Assembly: GCF_014637085.1 (NCBI RefSeq)
Contig: NZ_BMEU01000003.1
Location: 124,001 to 188,000 of the forward strand
Origin: Comamonas phosphati
GTDB lineage: Bacteria; Pseudomonadota; Gammaproteobacteria; Burkholderiales; Burkholderiaceae_C
Length of the DNA: 64,000 nucleotides
Direction of reading: 5' to 3'
Part shown: positions 55,245-64,000 of the stretch, piece by piece
How the letters are laid out: each line of letters begins with the position of its first letter
How positions within the stretch are numbered: the stretch's first letter is position 1
Program-made: the position numbers and the translations under genes
Notes under the pieces: generated by a model
Database searches by the model: none
The model's input: the letters and a program-made list of their open reading frames with translations, nothing else
What the model was told of the DNA's origin: nothing

Positions 55245-57143
55245 ATGAACCGATATCCGGTCTGGAAGTACGCGATCATCGTGATCGCGCTGCTGGTGGG
55301 GGTGCTCTACACCCTGCCCAATTTCTTCGGTGAAGCCCCTGCCGTGCAGGTGTCTTCGGGCAAAGCCACCGTGAAGGTGGACAACGCCGTGCTGCAAAAA
55401 GTGCAGTCCGCCCTGGACGCCGCGGGCGTCAAGCCCGACGCCCTGGCGCTGGAAGGCACCTCGGTGCGGGCCCGTTTCAACACGCCCGACGAGCAGCTCA
55501 AGGCCAAGGACGTGATCCAGAAGTCGCTGATCACCGATCCCACCGACCCCGCCTACATCGTGGCGCTGAACCTGGTGTCGCGCTCGCCCAACTGGCTCAC
55601 CGCCATCGGCGCCAAGCCCATGTACCTGGGCCTGGACCTGCGCGGCGGCGTGCACTTCATGCTGCAGGTGGACATGGCCGCGGCCCTGACCAAGAAGGCC
55701 GACAGTTATGCCGGCGACCTGCGCACCACCATGCGCGACAAGAACATCCGCCACGGCGGCATCAGCCGCGACGGCAACAATGTCAACATCCGCGTGCGCG
55801 ACGAAGCCACGCTGACGGCCGCGCGCAACCTGATCTCCGACCAGTTCCCCGACCTGACGACCACCTCGTCGCCCGACGGCACGGGCTTCACGCTGCAGGC
55901 CGCGATCAAGCCCGAAGCCCTGCGCAAGGTGCAGGAACAGGCGCTCAAGCAGAACATCATCACGCTGCACAACCGTATCAACGAACTCGGCGTGGCCGAG
56001 CCCGTGATCCAGCAGCAGGGCCTGGACCGCATCGTCGTGCAACTGCCCGGCGTGCAGGACACGGCCAAGGCCAAGGACATCCTGGGCCGCACGGCCACGC
56101 TGGAAGTGCGCATGGTGGACGAGTCCTCCGAGGCCCGCGCCGCCGAAATGGGCTCCGGCCCCGTGCCCTTCGGTTCCGAGAAGTACCTGGACCGCAACGG
56201 CCAGGCCATCATCGTGCAAAAGCAGGTGACGCTGACCGGCGAGAACCTGACCGACGCCCAGCCCGGCTTCGACGGCCAGACCCAGGAGCCCACCGTCAAC
56301 CTGACGCTGGACGCCAAGGGCTCGCGCATCTTCAAGGACGTGACGCGCGAGAACGTGGGCAAGCGCATGGCCATCATCCTGTTCGAGAAGGGCAAGGGCG
56401 AAGTGGTCACGGCCCCCGTGATCCGCTCCGAAATCGGCGGCGGCCGCGTGCAGATCTCGGGCAAGATGACCACCATGGAAGCCAACGACACGGCCCTGCT
56501 GCTGCGCGCCGGCTCGCTGGCCGCGCCCATGGAAATCATCGAGGAATACACCATCGGCCCCAGCCTGGGCGCCGACAACATCAACCGCGGCATCCACTCC
56601 GTGGTCTGGGGCATGGCGGCGATCGCCGCCTTCATGTGCGTGTACTACCTGCTGTTCGGCGTGATCTCCACGATCGCGCTGTCGATCAACGTGCTGCTGC
56701 TGCTGGCCATCCTGTCCATGCTGCAGGCCACGCTGACCCTGCCCGGCATTGCCGCCATGGCGCTGGCCCTGGGCGTGGCCATCGACTCCAACGTGCTGAT
56801 CAACGAGCGCATCCGCGAGGAACTGCGCGCCGGCGCCTCGCCGCAGGCCGCCATTGCGGCGGGCTACGAGCACGCCTGGCACACCATTCTGGACTCCAAC
56901 GTGACCACGCTGATCGCGGGCCTGGCCCTGCTGGCCTTCGGCTCGGGCGTGGTGCGCGGCTTCGCCGTGGTGCACTGCATCGGCATTCTGACCAGCATGT
57001 TCTCGGCCGTGTTCTTCTCGCGCGGCCTGGTCAACCTCTGGTATGGCAGCCGCAAGAAGCTCAAGAGCGTGTCCATCGGCCAGGTCTGGAAGCCCGAAGG
57101 CTCTGACCTGCGCTCCGTGGCCAGCCGCCGCGTCGGCGATTAA
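55245..57143 (+). CDS. secD: Protein translocase subunit SecD
   Basis: A 632-residue proton-driven Sec accessory subunit that completes export on the periplasmic side. TM1 (YAIIVIALLVGVLYTLPNFF), the large P1 head domain after LGLDLRGGVHFML, and a C-terminal block of five TM helices with LALGVAIDSNVLINERIREE, the family motif. The ATG at 55245 is the family start. secF follows 11 bp later. Confidence 0.96.
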   Translation: MNRYPVWKYAIIVIALLVGVLYTLPNFFGEAPAVQVSSGKATVKVDNAVLQKVQSALDAAGVKPDALALEGTSVRARFNTPDEQLKAKDVIQKSLITDPTDPAYIVALNLVSRSPNWLTAIGAKPMYLGLDLRGGVHFMLQVDMAAALTKKADSYAGDLRTTMRDKNIRHGGISRDGNNVNIRVRDEATLTAARNLISDQFPDLTTTSSPDGTGFTLQAAIKPEALRKVQEQALKQNIITLHNRINELGVAEPVIQQQGLDRIVVQLPGVQDTAKAKDILGRTATLEVRMVDESSEARAAEMGSGPVPFGSEKYLDRNGQAIIVQKQVTLTGENLTDAQPGFDGQTQEPTVNLTLDAKGSRIFKDVTRENVGKRMAIILFEKGKGEVVTAPVIRSEIGGGRVQISGKMTTMEANDTALLLRAGSLAAPMEIIEEYTIGPSLGADNINRGIHSVVWGMAAIAAFMCVYYLLFGVISTIALSINVLLLLAILSMLQATLTLPGIAAMALALGVAIDSNVLINERIREELRAGASPQAAIAAGYEHAWHTILDSNVTTLIAGLALLAFGSGVVRGFAVVHCIGILTSMFSAVFFSRGLVNLWYGSRKKLKSVSIGQVWKPEGSDLRSVASRRVGD

Positions 57144-57154
57144 GGAGAAAGACC

Positions 57155-58105
57155 ATGGAATTTTTCCGCATCAAAAAAGACATTCCGTTCATGAAGTACG
57201 CGTTGGTCTTCAACGCGATCTCCTTCGTCACCTTTGCACTGGCCGTGTTCTTCCTGTTCTCGCGCGGCCTGCACCTGTCGGTGGAGTTCACGGGCGGCAC
57301 GGTCATGGAAGTGGCCTACACGCAGCCGGCCGACATCGGCAAGGTGCGCGAGAGCATCTCCAAGCTCGGCTACGCCGACGTGATCGTGCAGAACTTCGGC
57401 ACATCCAAGGATGTGATGATCCGCCTGCCCGTACAGAAGGGCGCGACTTCGGCCCAGCAGAGCGAGCAGGTGCTCACTGCGTTGAAGGCGGAAGCTCCCG
57501 AGGTGACGCTGCGCCGCACCGAGTTCGTGGGCCCGCAGGTGGGTGACGAGCTCATGCACCACGGCCTCATGGCCCTGGGCTTCGTGGTGCTGGGCATCGT
57601 GATCTACCTGGCCTTCCGCTTCGAGTGGAAGTTCGGCGTGGCGGCCATCATCGCCAATCTGCACGACGTGATCATCATCCTGGGCTTCTTCGCCTTCTTC
57701 CAGTGGGAGTTCTCGCTGTCGGTGCTCGCGGGCGTGCTGGCCGTGCTCGGCTACTCGGTCAACGAATCGGTGGTGATCTTCGACCGTATCCGCGAGGCCT
57801 TCCGCAAGTTCCGCAAGCTGTCCACGCACGAGGTGATCGACCATGCCATCACCTCCACCATGAGCCGCACCATCATCACCCACGCCTCCACCGAGGCCAT
57901 GGTGCTGTCGATGTTCTTCTTCGGCGGCCCCAGCCTGCACTACTTCGCGCTGGCGCTGACCATCGGCATCCTGTTCGGCATCTACTCGTCGGTGTTCGTG
58001 GCGGCCGCCATTGCCATGTGGCTGGGCGTCAAGCGCGAGGATCTGGTCAAGGCCACCAAGACCTCGCACGACCCCAACGATCCCAACGCCGGCGCCACCG
58101 TGTAA
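57155..58105 (+). CDS. secF: Protein translocase subunit SecF
   Basis: A 316-residue partner of SecD with the N-terminal TM helix, a short periplasmic domain (SVEFTGGTVMEVAY) and five C-terminal TM helices, including LGYSVNESVVIFDRIREAFR and ITSTMSRTIITHAST. AGGAGA precedes the start. It is cotranscribed with secD. Confidence 0.96.
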   Translation: MEFFRIKKDIPFMKYALVFNAISFVTFALAVFFLFSRGLHLSVEFTGGTVMEVAYTQPADIGKVRESISKLGYADVIVQNFGTSKDVMIRLPVQKGATSAQQSEQVLTALKAEAPEVTLRRTEFVGPQVGDELMHHGLMALGFVVLGIVIYLAFRFEWKFGVAAIIANLHDVIIILGFFAFFQWEFSLSVLAGVLAVLGYSVNESVVIFDRIREAFRKFRKLSTHEVIDHAITSTMSRTIITHASTEAMVLSMFFFGGPSLHYFALALTIGILFGIYSSVFVAAAIAMWLGVKREDLVKATKTSHDPNDPNAGATV

Positions 58106-58129
58106 CCCCGGCAGCCCACATCCAGGGAC

Positions 58130-60490
58130 ATGATGCCTGCGCAGCCCTCCTCCATCGCGCCTGCCGCCCGGCAACAGCTGGGTGGGCAGGCGCGCTTGCG
58201 CTGGGCTCACGGCATCGCCCAGGGGCTGCCCGCCATCGCCCAGCAGCTGGACTTCTTCCTGGGCCAACCCAGCGGCAGCTCCGGCACGCAAAAGCAGATG
58301 CAGGAGCAGCGCGAGGCCTGGGAGGACTTCCAGGCGCACAAGGCCGCCTGGCTGCAGGGCAGCGTCCAGGCCTTGCAGCAGGCGGCGCGCCAGCCATCGG
58401 CCGCGCCGCCCCCCGCCCGGAGCGCCACGCCTCTGACGTTCGAGCTGCTCAGCGACGACGTGGTGGAAAACAAGCTCCTGGCCTCGCGCCTCGCCCTGAC
58501 CATGGGCGAGGCCACCCAGCCCGGCTTCGACGCCATGCGCGCCCGCATGCAGGCGCTGGAGGGCCGCGAGCTGCCCGCCCGGGACATCTTCCGGGTGGAA
58601 ACCGTGTGCCTGCATCTGACCGAGCAATGGACGGCCAGCGGCATGCGCCGCGAACATCTGCAGCGCTGCGCGCAGCCGCTGCAGCAGGCGCTGGGCAGCC
58701 TGCTTGCCGCCCAGTTCGACATTCTTCACCAACTGCTCGACGCCCGGGGCGTGCCCCAGGGCCAGGACGGCGCGATGAAGGTCAAGCGCGCCGCAGGAAC
58801 GCCAGGCACATCAGGCATACCAGGCGCGCCGACCACCCGTTCCATGCATCTGCCAGCCAATGCCGCCCCTGGCGGCGCCTGGCCAGGCGCCGCCAGGGGC
58901 CAATCGCCCGAGGAATTGCCCGAGGAGTCGGCCGGGCTGAACGTGCTGGCGCGCGCGCGCCAGCGCGCCCAGGATGCCGTGAACCAGCTGCGCCGGGTTC
59001 TGAGCCAGCCCGCCATCGGCATGCCGGCCCCGGTACCGGGACGGATGCCGGGCACCCACGCAGCCCCGGTGGCACCCGCCTCGGCCGCGCTGGCCCAGGC
59101 CTTGCGCGAGCAGCAGCTGGCCGCCATCACGCAGTACGAACACCTGGCCAGCCGCGGCCCGGGCGCCCCCATGGCCGTGGACTACAGCCCGGCGGCGCTG
59201 GAGCACCTGGCCCAGCTGGTGCGGGAACGCTCGGCCAGCTGGAAGCAGAAGGCCGCGACGAACAGCGAGAAGGCCACGATCGAAGTCGTGGCCCTGATGT
59301 TCCAGAGCATTCTGTCGGAGGACCGCATTCCGCCGTCCATCCGCGTGTGGTTCGCGCGCCTGCAGGTGCCCGTGCTGCGCGTGGCCCTGGCCGAGCCCGA
59401 GTTCTTCGGCGATCTGGCCCACCCGGCGCGCAAGCTCATCGACCGCATGGGCTCCTGCGTCATGGGCTTCGATGCCAGCAGCATCTCGGGCAGCGCGCTG
59501 GAGGTCGAGATCCGCCGCGTGGTCCAGGTGATCGAGCAATACCCGGAAACCGGCCAGAAGGTGTTTGCGCTGGTGCTGCGCGAATTCGAGGACTTCCTGT
59601 CCGGGCATCTGACGCAGACCCCTTCCACGGCCAGCATCGCCAGCGTGGCCCAGCAGGTGGAGCAAAAGGAAACCCTGGCCATCCAGTACACGATAGAGCT
59701 GCGCAACCTGCTCACCGACATGCCGGTGCGCGAGGAAATCCGCGACTTTCTGTTCAAGTCCTGGGCCGACGTGCTGGCCATGGCCACCGTGCGCCACGGC
59801 GCCCGGGATGCGCGTGCCATGCGCTTCAAGCAGGCCGCCAGCGAGCTGGTCTGGGCGGCCAGCGCCAAGCCCTCGCGCCAGGAGCGCGCCCGCGTCATCC
59901 AGGCGCTGCCGGCCCTGCTGCAGACCCTGCGCGAAGGCCTGGCCCTGGTGAACGTGACGGGCAGCGAGCAGTCGGCCCGGATCAAGAAGCTCACCGACAC
60001 GCTGGCCGAGGCCTTCGTCGCCAAAGCCGCGGCCATTCCCGCCGCGCGCATCGAAGCCATGGCCCGGCGCCTGGCCGAGCTCGAACAGCTCATCGGCGAG
60101 GACGGCGGGCTCGAGGACACGCCGCTGTCGCCCGAGAACATCGAAATGCTGCTGGGCGTGGACACGGCGGGCCTGAAGGTGATTGCCAACACCCATGCGC
60201 CCGTCGACGCCTCCATGCTGGAATGGGCCCGCGCACTGGAAACCGGCCGCTGGTTCACCCTGGACCACAACGGCACGCGGGTCCAGGTGCAGTACGCCTG
60301 GCAGAGCCGCCGCAAGCAGCTGCACCTGTTCGCCGCGCTGGACGGCAAATGCTATCTGCTGCAGCTGCAGCGCATGGCGGCCTATCTGCAGGCCGGCCTG
60401 CTGGCCGTGCATGACGAAGAGGCGCTGACCGTGCGCGCCACGCGCGACGCCTTGCAGAAAATCCAAGCCAATCCTGAAAGGCTGATCTGA
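58130..60490 (+). CDS. DUF1631 family protein
   Basis: A 786-residue cytoplasmic-looking, mostly helical protein of the DUF1631 family found in beta- and gammaproteobacteria. Conserved blocks are IPPSIRVWFARLQVPVLRVA and HPARKLIDRMGSCVMGFD in the middle, and GRWFTLDHNGTRVQVQYAWQ near the end, which has a PilZ-like flavour. A Gly/Pro/Ala-rich, poorly conserved linker lies around residues 220-270. Function unknown; some homologues are linked to c-di-GMP. It follows secF by 24 bp. Confidence 0.85.
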   Translation: MMPAQPSSIAPAARQQLGGQARLRWAHGIAQGLPAIAQQLDFFLGQPSGSSGTQKQMQEQREAWEDFQAHKAAWLQGSVQALQQAARQPSAAPPPARSATPLTFELLSDDVVENKLLASRLALTMGEATQPGFDAMRARMQALEGRELPARDIFRVETVCLHLTEQWTASGMRREHLQRCAQPLQQALGSLLAAQFDILHQLLDARGVPQGQDGAMKVKRAAGTPGTSGIPGAPTTRSMHLPANAAPGGAWPGAARGQSPEELPEESAGLNVLARARQRAQDAVNQLRRVLSQPAIGMPAPVPGRMPGTHAAPVAPASAALAQALREQQLAAITQYEHLASRGPGAPMAVDYSPAALEHLAQLVRERSASWKQKAATNSEKATIEVVALMFQSILSEDRIPPSIRVWFARLQVPVLRVALAEPEFFGDLAHPARKLIDRMGSCVMGFDASSISGSALEVEIRRVVQVIEQYPETGQKVFALVLREFEDFLSGHLTQTPSTASIASVAQQVEQKETLAIQYTIELRNLLTDMPVREEIRDFLFKSWADVLAMATVRHGARDARAMRFKQAASELVWAASAKPSRQERARVIQALPALLQTLREGLALVNVTGSEQSARIKKLTDTLAEAFVAKAAAIPAARIEAMARRLAELEQLIGEDGGLEDTPLSPENIEMLLGVDTAGLKVIANTHAPVDASMLEWARALETGRWFTLDHNGTRVQVQYAWQSRRKQLHLFAALDGKCYLLQLQRMAAYLQAGLLAVHDEEALTVRATRDALQKIQANPERLI

Positions 60491-60497
60491 TCCGGCC

Positions 60498-61712
60498 TCA
60501 GCCGCGCACCAGGCGTTGATAGGCGCCGCCGGGCAGCCGCGCCACGCGGCCGTCCAGCTCCAGTTCCATCAGCCGGGCCTGCAGCTGCGCCGCGCTCCAG
60601 CCCGTGCGGGCCACCAGCTCATCCAGCGGCAAGGGGTCATGGCCCATGGCGGCCAGCAGGGGATGCTCGGGAGTCGAGGCATCCGGCTCCAGCGTAGTTT
60701 TCGCTCTCGTTTCTGGAGCATTTGGCAATGGATTGGCAAGCGATTCAATGCCTTGAAGCTCTTCAAGAATGTCATCCACGCACTCCACGAGCTTGGCGCC
60801 CTGGCGCAGCAATGCATGACAGCCTTTGGACTGGAGCGCGTGGATGGAGCCCGGGATGGCAAACACCTCCCGGCCCTGCTCGCTGGCTAGGCGGGCGGTG
60901 ATCAGCGAGCCCGATTGCAGCGCCGCCTCCACCACCAGCGTGCCCTGGCCCAGGCCCGAGATGATGCGGTTGCGCTGGGGAAAGTTGGCGGCCAGCGGGC
61001 CGCTGCCCAGGGGGTATTCGCTCACCACCAGCCCGTGCAGCGCCACTTCGCGGGCCAGGCCCGCATGGCGGCGCGGGTAGACCTGGTCCAGCCCCGTGCC
61101 CACCACGGCAATTGTGACGGGGGCGGAAGCCGTGGCCGCGGCCTTCAAGGCGCCCTCATGGGCGGCGGCATCTATGCCCTGGGCCAGCCCCGAGACAATG
61201 CACAGGCCGCGCCCGGCCAGCGCCTGGGACATCTGCCGCGCATTGAGCAGGCCCTGGGCCGAAGGGCTGCGGCTGCCCACCACGGCCAGCGCCCGCGGAT
61301 AGGGGAACCAGGGCCGGGCCGAGGCCAGCAGCTCGGCCGGGCCCTGCACATAGAGCAGCAAGGGCGGGTCCTGGGTCTGCAGCAGGGAATCCGGATACCG
61401 GGCATGGCCCAGCGGCACCAGGGCGTGCGCCAGCCCGGGGGCGGGACGGGCCAGCCAGTGCGCCGTGGCTTCGAGCTGCTGCTCCCAGCGCTCGGGCAGG
61501 GCGGCCAGGGCGTTGGCCTGGGCCTCGGTCGCGCATTCGCGCCAGGCGCCGTGCGGCAGCTCCCAGATGCCCTGCGCGCTGCCGGCCCTGGCCAGCAGCC
61601 GCCGGGCCGTGACGCGGCCCACGCCCGGGGTTGTCAGCAGGCGCAGCCAGGCGGCCGCTTCGCCATCGAGTTGGCCGTCACGGCCAAGAAAATCCGGAGC
61701 TTCCTGGGCCAT
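60498..61712 (-). CDS. dprA: DNA-processing protein DprA
   Basis: A 404-residue protein that binds incoming single-stranded DNA in natural transformation and loads RecA. An N-terminal helix-hairpin-helix-like region (LLTTPGVGRVTARRLLARAG), the Rossmann domain with VVGSRSPSAQG, SGLAQGIDAAAH and the family signature FPQRNRIISGL, and a C-terminal winged helix (LPLDELVARTGWSAAQLQARL) are all present. It is convergent with the DUF1631 gene and downstream of the LysM gene. It is intact although recA in this window is not. Confidence 0.94.
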   Translation of the reverse strand: MAQEAPDFLGRDGQLDGEAAAWLRLLTTPGVGRVTARRLLARAGSAQGIWELPHGAWRECATEAQANALAALPERWEQQLEATAHWLARPAPGLAHALVPLGHARYPDSLLQTQDPPLLLYVQGPAELLASARPWFPYPRALAVVGSRSPSAQGLLNARQMSQALAGRGLCIVSGLAQGIDAAAHEGALKAAATASAPVTIAVVGTGLDQVYPRRHAGLAREVALHGLVVSEYPLGSGPLAANFPQRNRIISGLGQGTLVVEAALQSGSLITARLASEQGREVFAIPGSIHALQSKGCHALLRQGAKLVECVDDILEELQGIESLANPLPNAPETRAKTTLEPDASTPEHPLLAAMGHDPLPLDELVARTGWSAAQLQARLMELELDGRVARLPGGAYQRLVRG

Positions 61713-61737
61713 GGCCGCTGCCGCGTCCGCTCAATGG

Positions 61738-62937
61738 CTAGTCGGCCTGCGGCGTCTGCAGGCGGTCGCCCACCTGCACGACGCGCGGTGCCGTGGTGAT
61801 CAGCGCATAGGAGACGCGGTCGAAAACCTTGAAGACCATGGCATAGCCGTTGCGCTGGTCGGGCAGCTGTATGGTTTCGGGGCTCTCGCCGGTCTTGTCC
61901 ACCATGCGCGCGCCGGCGCTGACCACGCCGAGCACCGTGCCGATCTCCATGCCGTCCTGCTGGCCCTTGTTGATGGCCACCACCTGGTTCTGCGTGGCAT
62001 AGCGTACGGAGGCATCGCCGTAGATGGACACCACGGCGGCCTGCACCGGCCCCTGCGGCGCATGGGGCACATAGTTCAGGTATTGCTGGGGCGGCGCCGG
62101 CAGCAGGCGGTCGCCGGCGCGGATCTCGTTCTTGACCTTGGTCACGTCCACCGTCGCGGGCGAGGCCCGGCGGCGCTGTCCGCCGCTGCCGTCGGGCAGC
62201 TCCGTCACGGTCTCGCCTTCCACCAGGCTGGCATTGCCCAGGTACTTGGCTTCGTAGCCCAGGATTTCGCCCGTCACGGGGTCCTTGAGCGGCACCGCGT
62301 CGCGGAAGATGCGAAAGCGCTTGGGCCGGTCGCCGCCGGCGAGCAGGGGCGCCTCGGCGGAGCCGCGCGCATAGGCGCGGTCGCCGCTGGCCATGAGCAC
62401 GCGGTCATCCGTGGTCGCGACGATGCGCGGCGCGCGCTGCAGAGTGCCTGCGTCCACGATCAGGGGTTCGGCCAGGAAGGGCTCGATCAGATGGGGCGAC
62501 AAGGTGGGCAACGCCATGTCCGCCAGCGACTTCTCGCGCGTTTGCGGCGACAGCCGCACCGTGCCCGCATTGCCGCCGGGGGCCACGGTCGACAGCCGTG
62601 CGTAGCCGTTGCTGCGCACCAGATACAGCACCTGGCCCGGATAGATCAGGTGCGGGTTGGCAATGCTGGCGAGGTTCATGCCCCACAGGTCGGGCCAGCG
62701 CCAGGGCTGGCGCAGGTACATGCCCGAGATGCCCCACAAGGTGTCGCCGCGCTTGACGGTGTAGCGCTCGGGCGCGCCGGCGGCCAGTTCGCTTTCGGGA
62801 ATGCCTCGCTGGGCGACTTGCTGGGCGGTGGAACGCTGGCCTGCCGTCACGGGATAGGTCTGGGCCTGGGCCGAAGCCAGCGCGGCAATCAATGCGACCC
62901 CGATACTCCAGGTCCGGGTAGTGGCAAATGCGGTCAT
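61738..62937 (-). CDS. LysM domain-containing periplasmic protein
   Basis: A 399-residue exported protein with a signal peptide (cleavage near ASAQAQ), an N-terminal LysM peptidoglycan-binding domain (RYTVKRGDTLWGISGMYL through HLIYPGQVLYLV) and a long beta-rich C-terminal region of unknown role. AAGGA precedes the ATG at 62937. In Burkholderiales this gene commonly sits beside dprA and def, as here. It is divergent from def. Confidence 0.88.
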   Translation of the reverse strand: MTAFATTRTWSIGVALIAALASAQAQTYPVTAGQRSTAQQVAQRGIPESELAAGAPERYTVKRGDTLWGISGMYLRQPWRWPDLWGMNLASIANPHLIYPGQVLYLVRSNGYARLSTVAPGGNAGTVRLSPQTREKSLADMALPTLSPHLIEPFLAEPLIVDAGTLQRAPRIVATTDDRVLMASGDRAYARGSAEAPLLAGGDRPKRFRIFRDAVPLKDPVTGEILGYEAKYLGNASLVEGETVTELPDGSGGQRRRASPATVDVTKVKNEIRAGDRLLPAPPQQYLNYVPHAPQGPVQAAVVSIYGDASVRYATQNQVVAINKGQQDGMEIGTVLGVVSAGARMVDKTGESPETIQLPDQRNGYAMVFKVFDRVSYALITTAPRVVQVGDRLQTPQAD

Positions 62938-63141
62938 GAAAATCCTTCTTGCAGGGGAATCTGGCGGCAGCGTCCCTCCCAGGCACTGCCACACGACCAT
63001 CTTGGCACAAGCGGCCGCACAGGTCTTACAAAACATCGCAAATTCTCGATGCAAGGCCTTGATAGATCAACGCTTATTGGTGTGCAGCCATGCGTTGCAG
63101 GGTAAAAATTGGGACAATAACGACACATTCATCTCTCTGCC

Positions 63142-63654
63142 ATGGCCATTCTTTCGATTCTTCGCTATCCCGATACCCGCCTGCACACCGTCGCCAAGCC
63201 GGTGGCGCAAGTGGACGAACGCATTCAGGCATTGGTCAAGAACATGCTGGAGACCATGTATGAGGCGCAGGGCATAGGCTTGGCCGCCACGCAGATCGAC
63301 GTGCACGAGCGCGTCGTCGTGATCGATGTGTCCGAAGAGCGCAACGAGCCGCTGACGCTGATCAATCCCGAGATCCTCTGGGCCAGCGACGAAAAGCAGC
63401 TCGGCGAGGAGGGCTGCCTGTCCGTGCCCGGCATCTACGACGGCGTGGAACGCTCCACGGCGGTCAAGGTGCGCGCCCTCGACGAGAACGGCCAAAGCCG
63501 CGACATCGAGGCCGAAGGCCTGCTGGCCATCTGCATGCAGCACGAAATGGACCACCTGATGGGCAAGGTGTTCGTGGAATACCTGTCCCCGCTCAAGCGC
63601 AACCGCATCAAGACCAAGCTGCTCAAGCAGCAGAAGCAGACTGAAAAGGGCTAA
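63142..63654 (+). CDS. def: Peptide deformylase
   Basis: Removes the N-formyl group from nascent proteins. The 170-residue metalloenzyme has all three motifs: [15 protein letters not shown] (Cys ligand) and QHEMDHLMG (two His ligands and the catalytic Glu). Length is normal. It is divergent from the LysM gene and followed after four bases by a lipoprotein gene. Confidence 0.96.
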   Translation: MAILSILRYPDTRLHTVAKPVAQVDERIQALVKNMLETMYEAQGIGLAATQIDVHERVVVIDVSEERNEPLTLINPEILWASDEKQLGEEGCLSVPGIYDGVERSTAVKVRALDENGQSRDIEAEGLLAICMQHEMDHLMGKVFVEYLSPLKRNRIKTKLLKQQKQTEKG

Positions 63655-63658
63655 GAAC

Positions 63659-64000
63659 GTGTTCACCCGCCGCTTCGCAACAACGCTTGCCGCAATCGCG
63701 CTGGCGGCTGACCTGGCGGGATGCATGGTGCCCCAGTGGCAAAAGCCCGGCATGCCCCAGGCCGAGGTGGAAAAAGGCATGGGCCAACCCACGCTGGCGG
63801 TGCCCCTGCCGGACGGCGGCACGCGCCTGATCTACAGCCAGCAGCCCGCGGGCCAGCAGATCTACCACATGGACTTCGACGCCCAGCACCGGCTGGTGCG
63901 CGTGACGCAGGTACTCGATACTGCTCACTTTTTTGCACTACGCAACGGCGTGGATACGCGCGACGAAGTCTATCGGGAGTTCGGCCCGCCCGCCAAGGTC
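63659..64000 (+). CDS. Lipoprotein with BamE/SmpA-like repeat, 5' part
   Basis: The frame begins with GTG at 63659 and runs off the window (114 codons seen). It has a signal and lipobox DLAGC, then two similar short motifs, AEVEKGMGQPTL and DEVYREFGPPAKV, resembling the helix/turn of BamE (SmpA/OmlA) domains. It starts four bases after def. The fmt gene often seen after def is not here. Function inferred only as an envelope lipoprotein. Confidence 0.7.
   Translation, partial: MFTRRFATTLAAIALAADLAGCMVPQWQKPGMPQAEVEKGMGQPTLAVPLPDGGTRLIYSQQPAGQQIYHMDFDAQHRLVRVTQVLDTAHFFALRNGVDTRDEVYREFGPPAKV

Overview
The window is high-GC chromosomal DNA from a betaproteobacterium of the Comamonadaceae (Comamonas/Delftia/Acidovorax type). 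The evidence is the set of gene neighbourhoods (dadA with an Lrp regulator, sucCD, glnE-yhdP-nitrilase, yajC-secDF-DUF1631, dprA-LysM-def), a Bug-type tricarboxylate-binding protein beside a TctDE-like two-component pair, and a family of oriented intergenic repeats of a kind I associate with this family. I see no rRNA, tRNA or CRISPR. Genus is inference.

Layout: 1-10.8 kb holds the 5' end of topB, a SET-domain protein, birA, a SPOR protein, a Bug solute-binding protein with its sensor kinase and response regulator, an Lrp regulator divergent from dadA, a MarR regulator, and recA-recX. recA carries an apparent 26-nt deletion directly after the Walker A lysine codon and is frameshifted. 10.9-17.9 kb holds argC, sucCD, a TerC membrane protein, a 581-bp transposase-less element with 18-bp terminal inverted repeats and a 10-bp direct flank repeat, and a PP2C phosphatase/FHA protein pair. 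18.0-21.2 kb is a type IV pilin cassette: a sigma-54 promoter, pilA, a PglL/TfpO-like oligosaccharyltransferase and a TfpX/TfpZ-like accessory protein, the last two AT-richer than their surroundings.

21.2-26.0 kb is the most unusual part. The 3' end of moaC is present three times. Two truncated copies and the complete gene bracket a HipBA toxin-antitoxin module and an AbiEi/AbiEii-type module, which suggests repeated cassette insertion at one gene end. The AbiE-like operon is preceded by a dense array of TGTTCAT/ATGAACA inverted repeats.

26.2-64 kb is mostly core: a BepA-like M48 protease, a second TerC protein behind a yybP-ykoY (Mn2+) riboswitch, yaeQ, purB, a glutathione transferase, glnE, yhdP, a nitrilase-family amidase, a PAS sensor kinase/FixJ-like regulator pair, an OmpA-like lipoprotein, mltA, an MFS exporter, an Lrp regulator divergent from a fused indolepyruvate ferredoxin oxidoreductase (whose 5' end is partly duplicated as a coupled leader frame), yajC-secD-secF, a DUF1631 protein, dprA, a LysM protein, def, and the start of a BamE-like lipoprotein.

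Eight copies of a roughly 60-115-bp repeat each lie at the stop codon of a gene and in that gene's orientation, so they look like 3'-end elements rather than random intergenic DNA.
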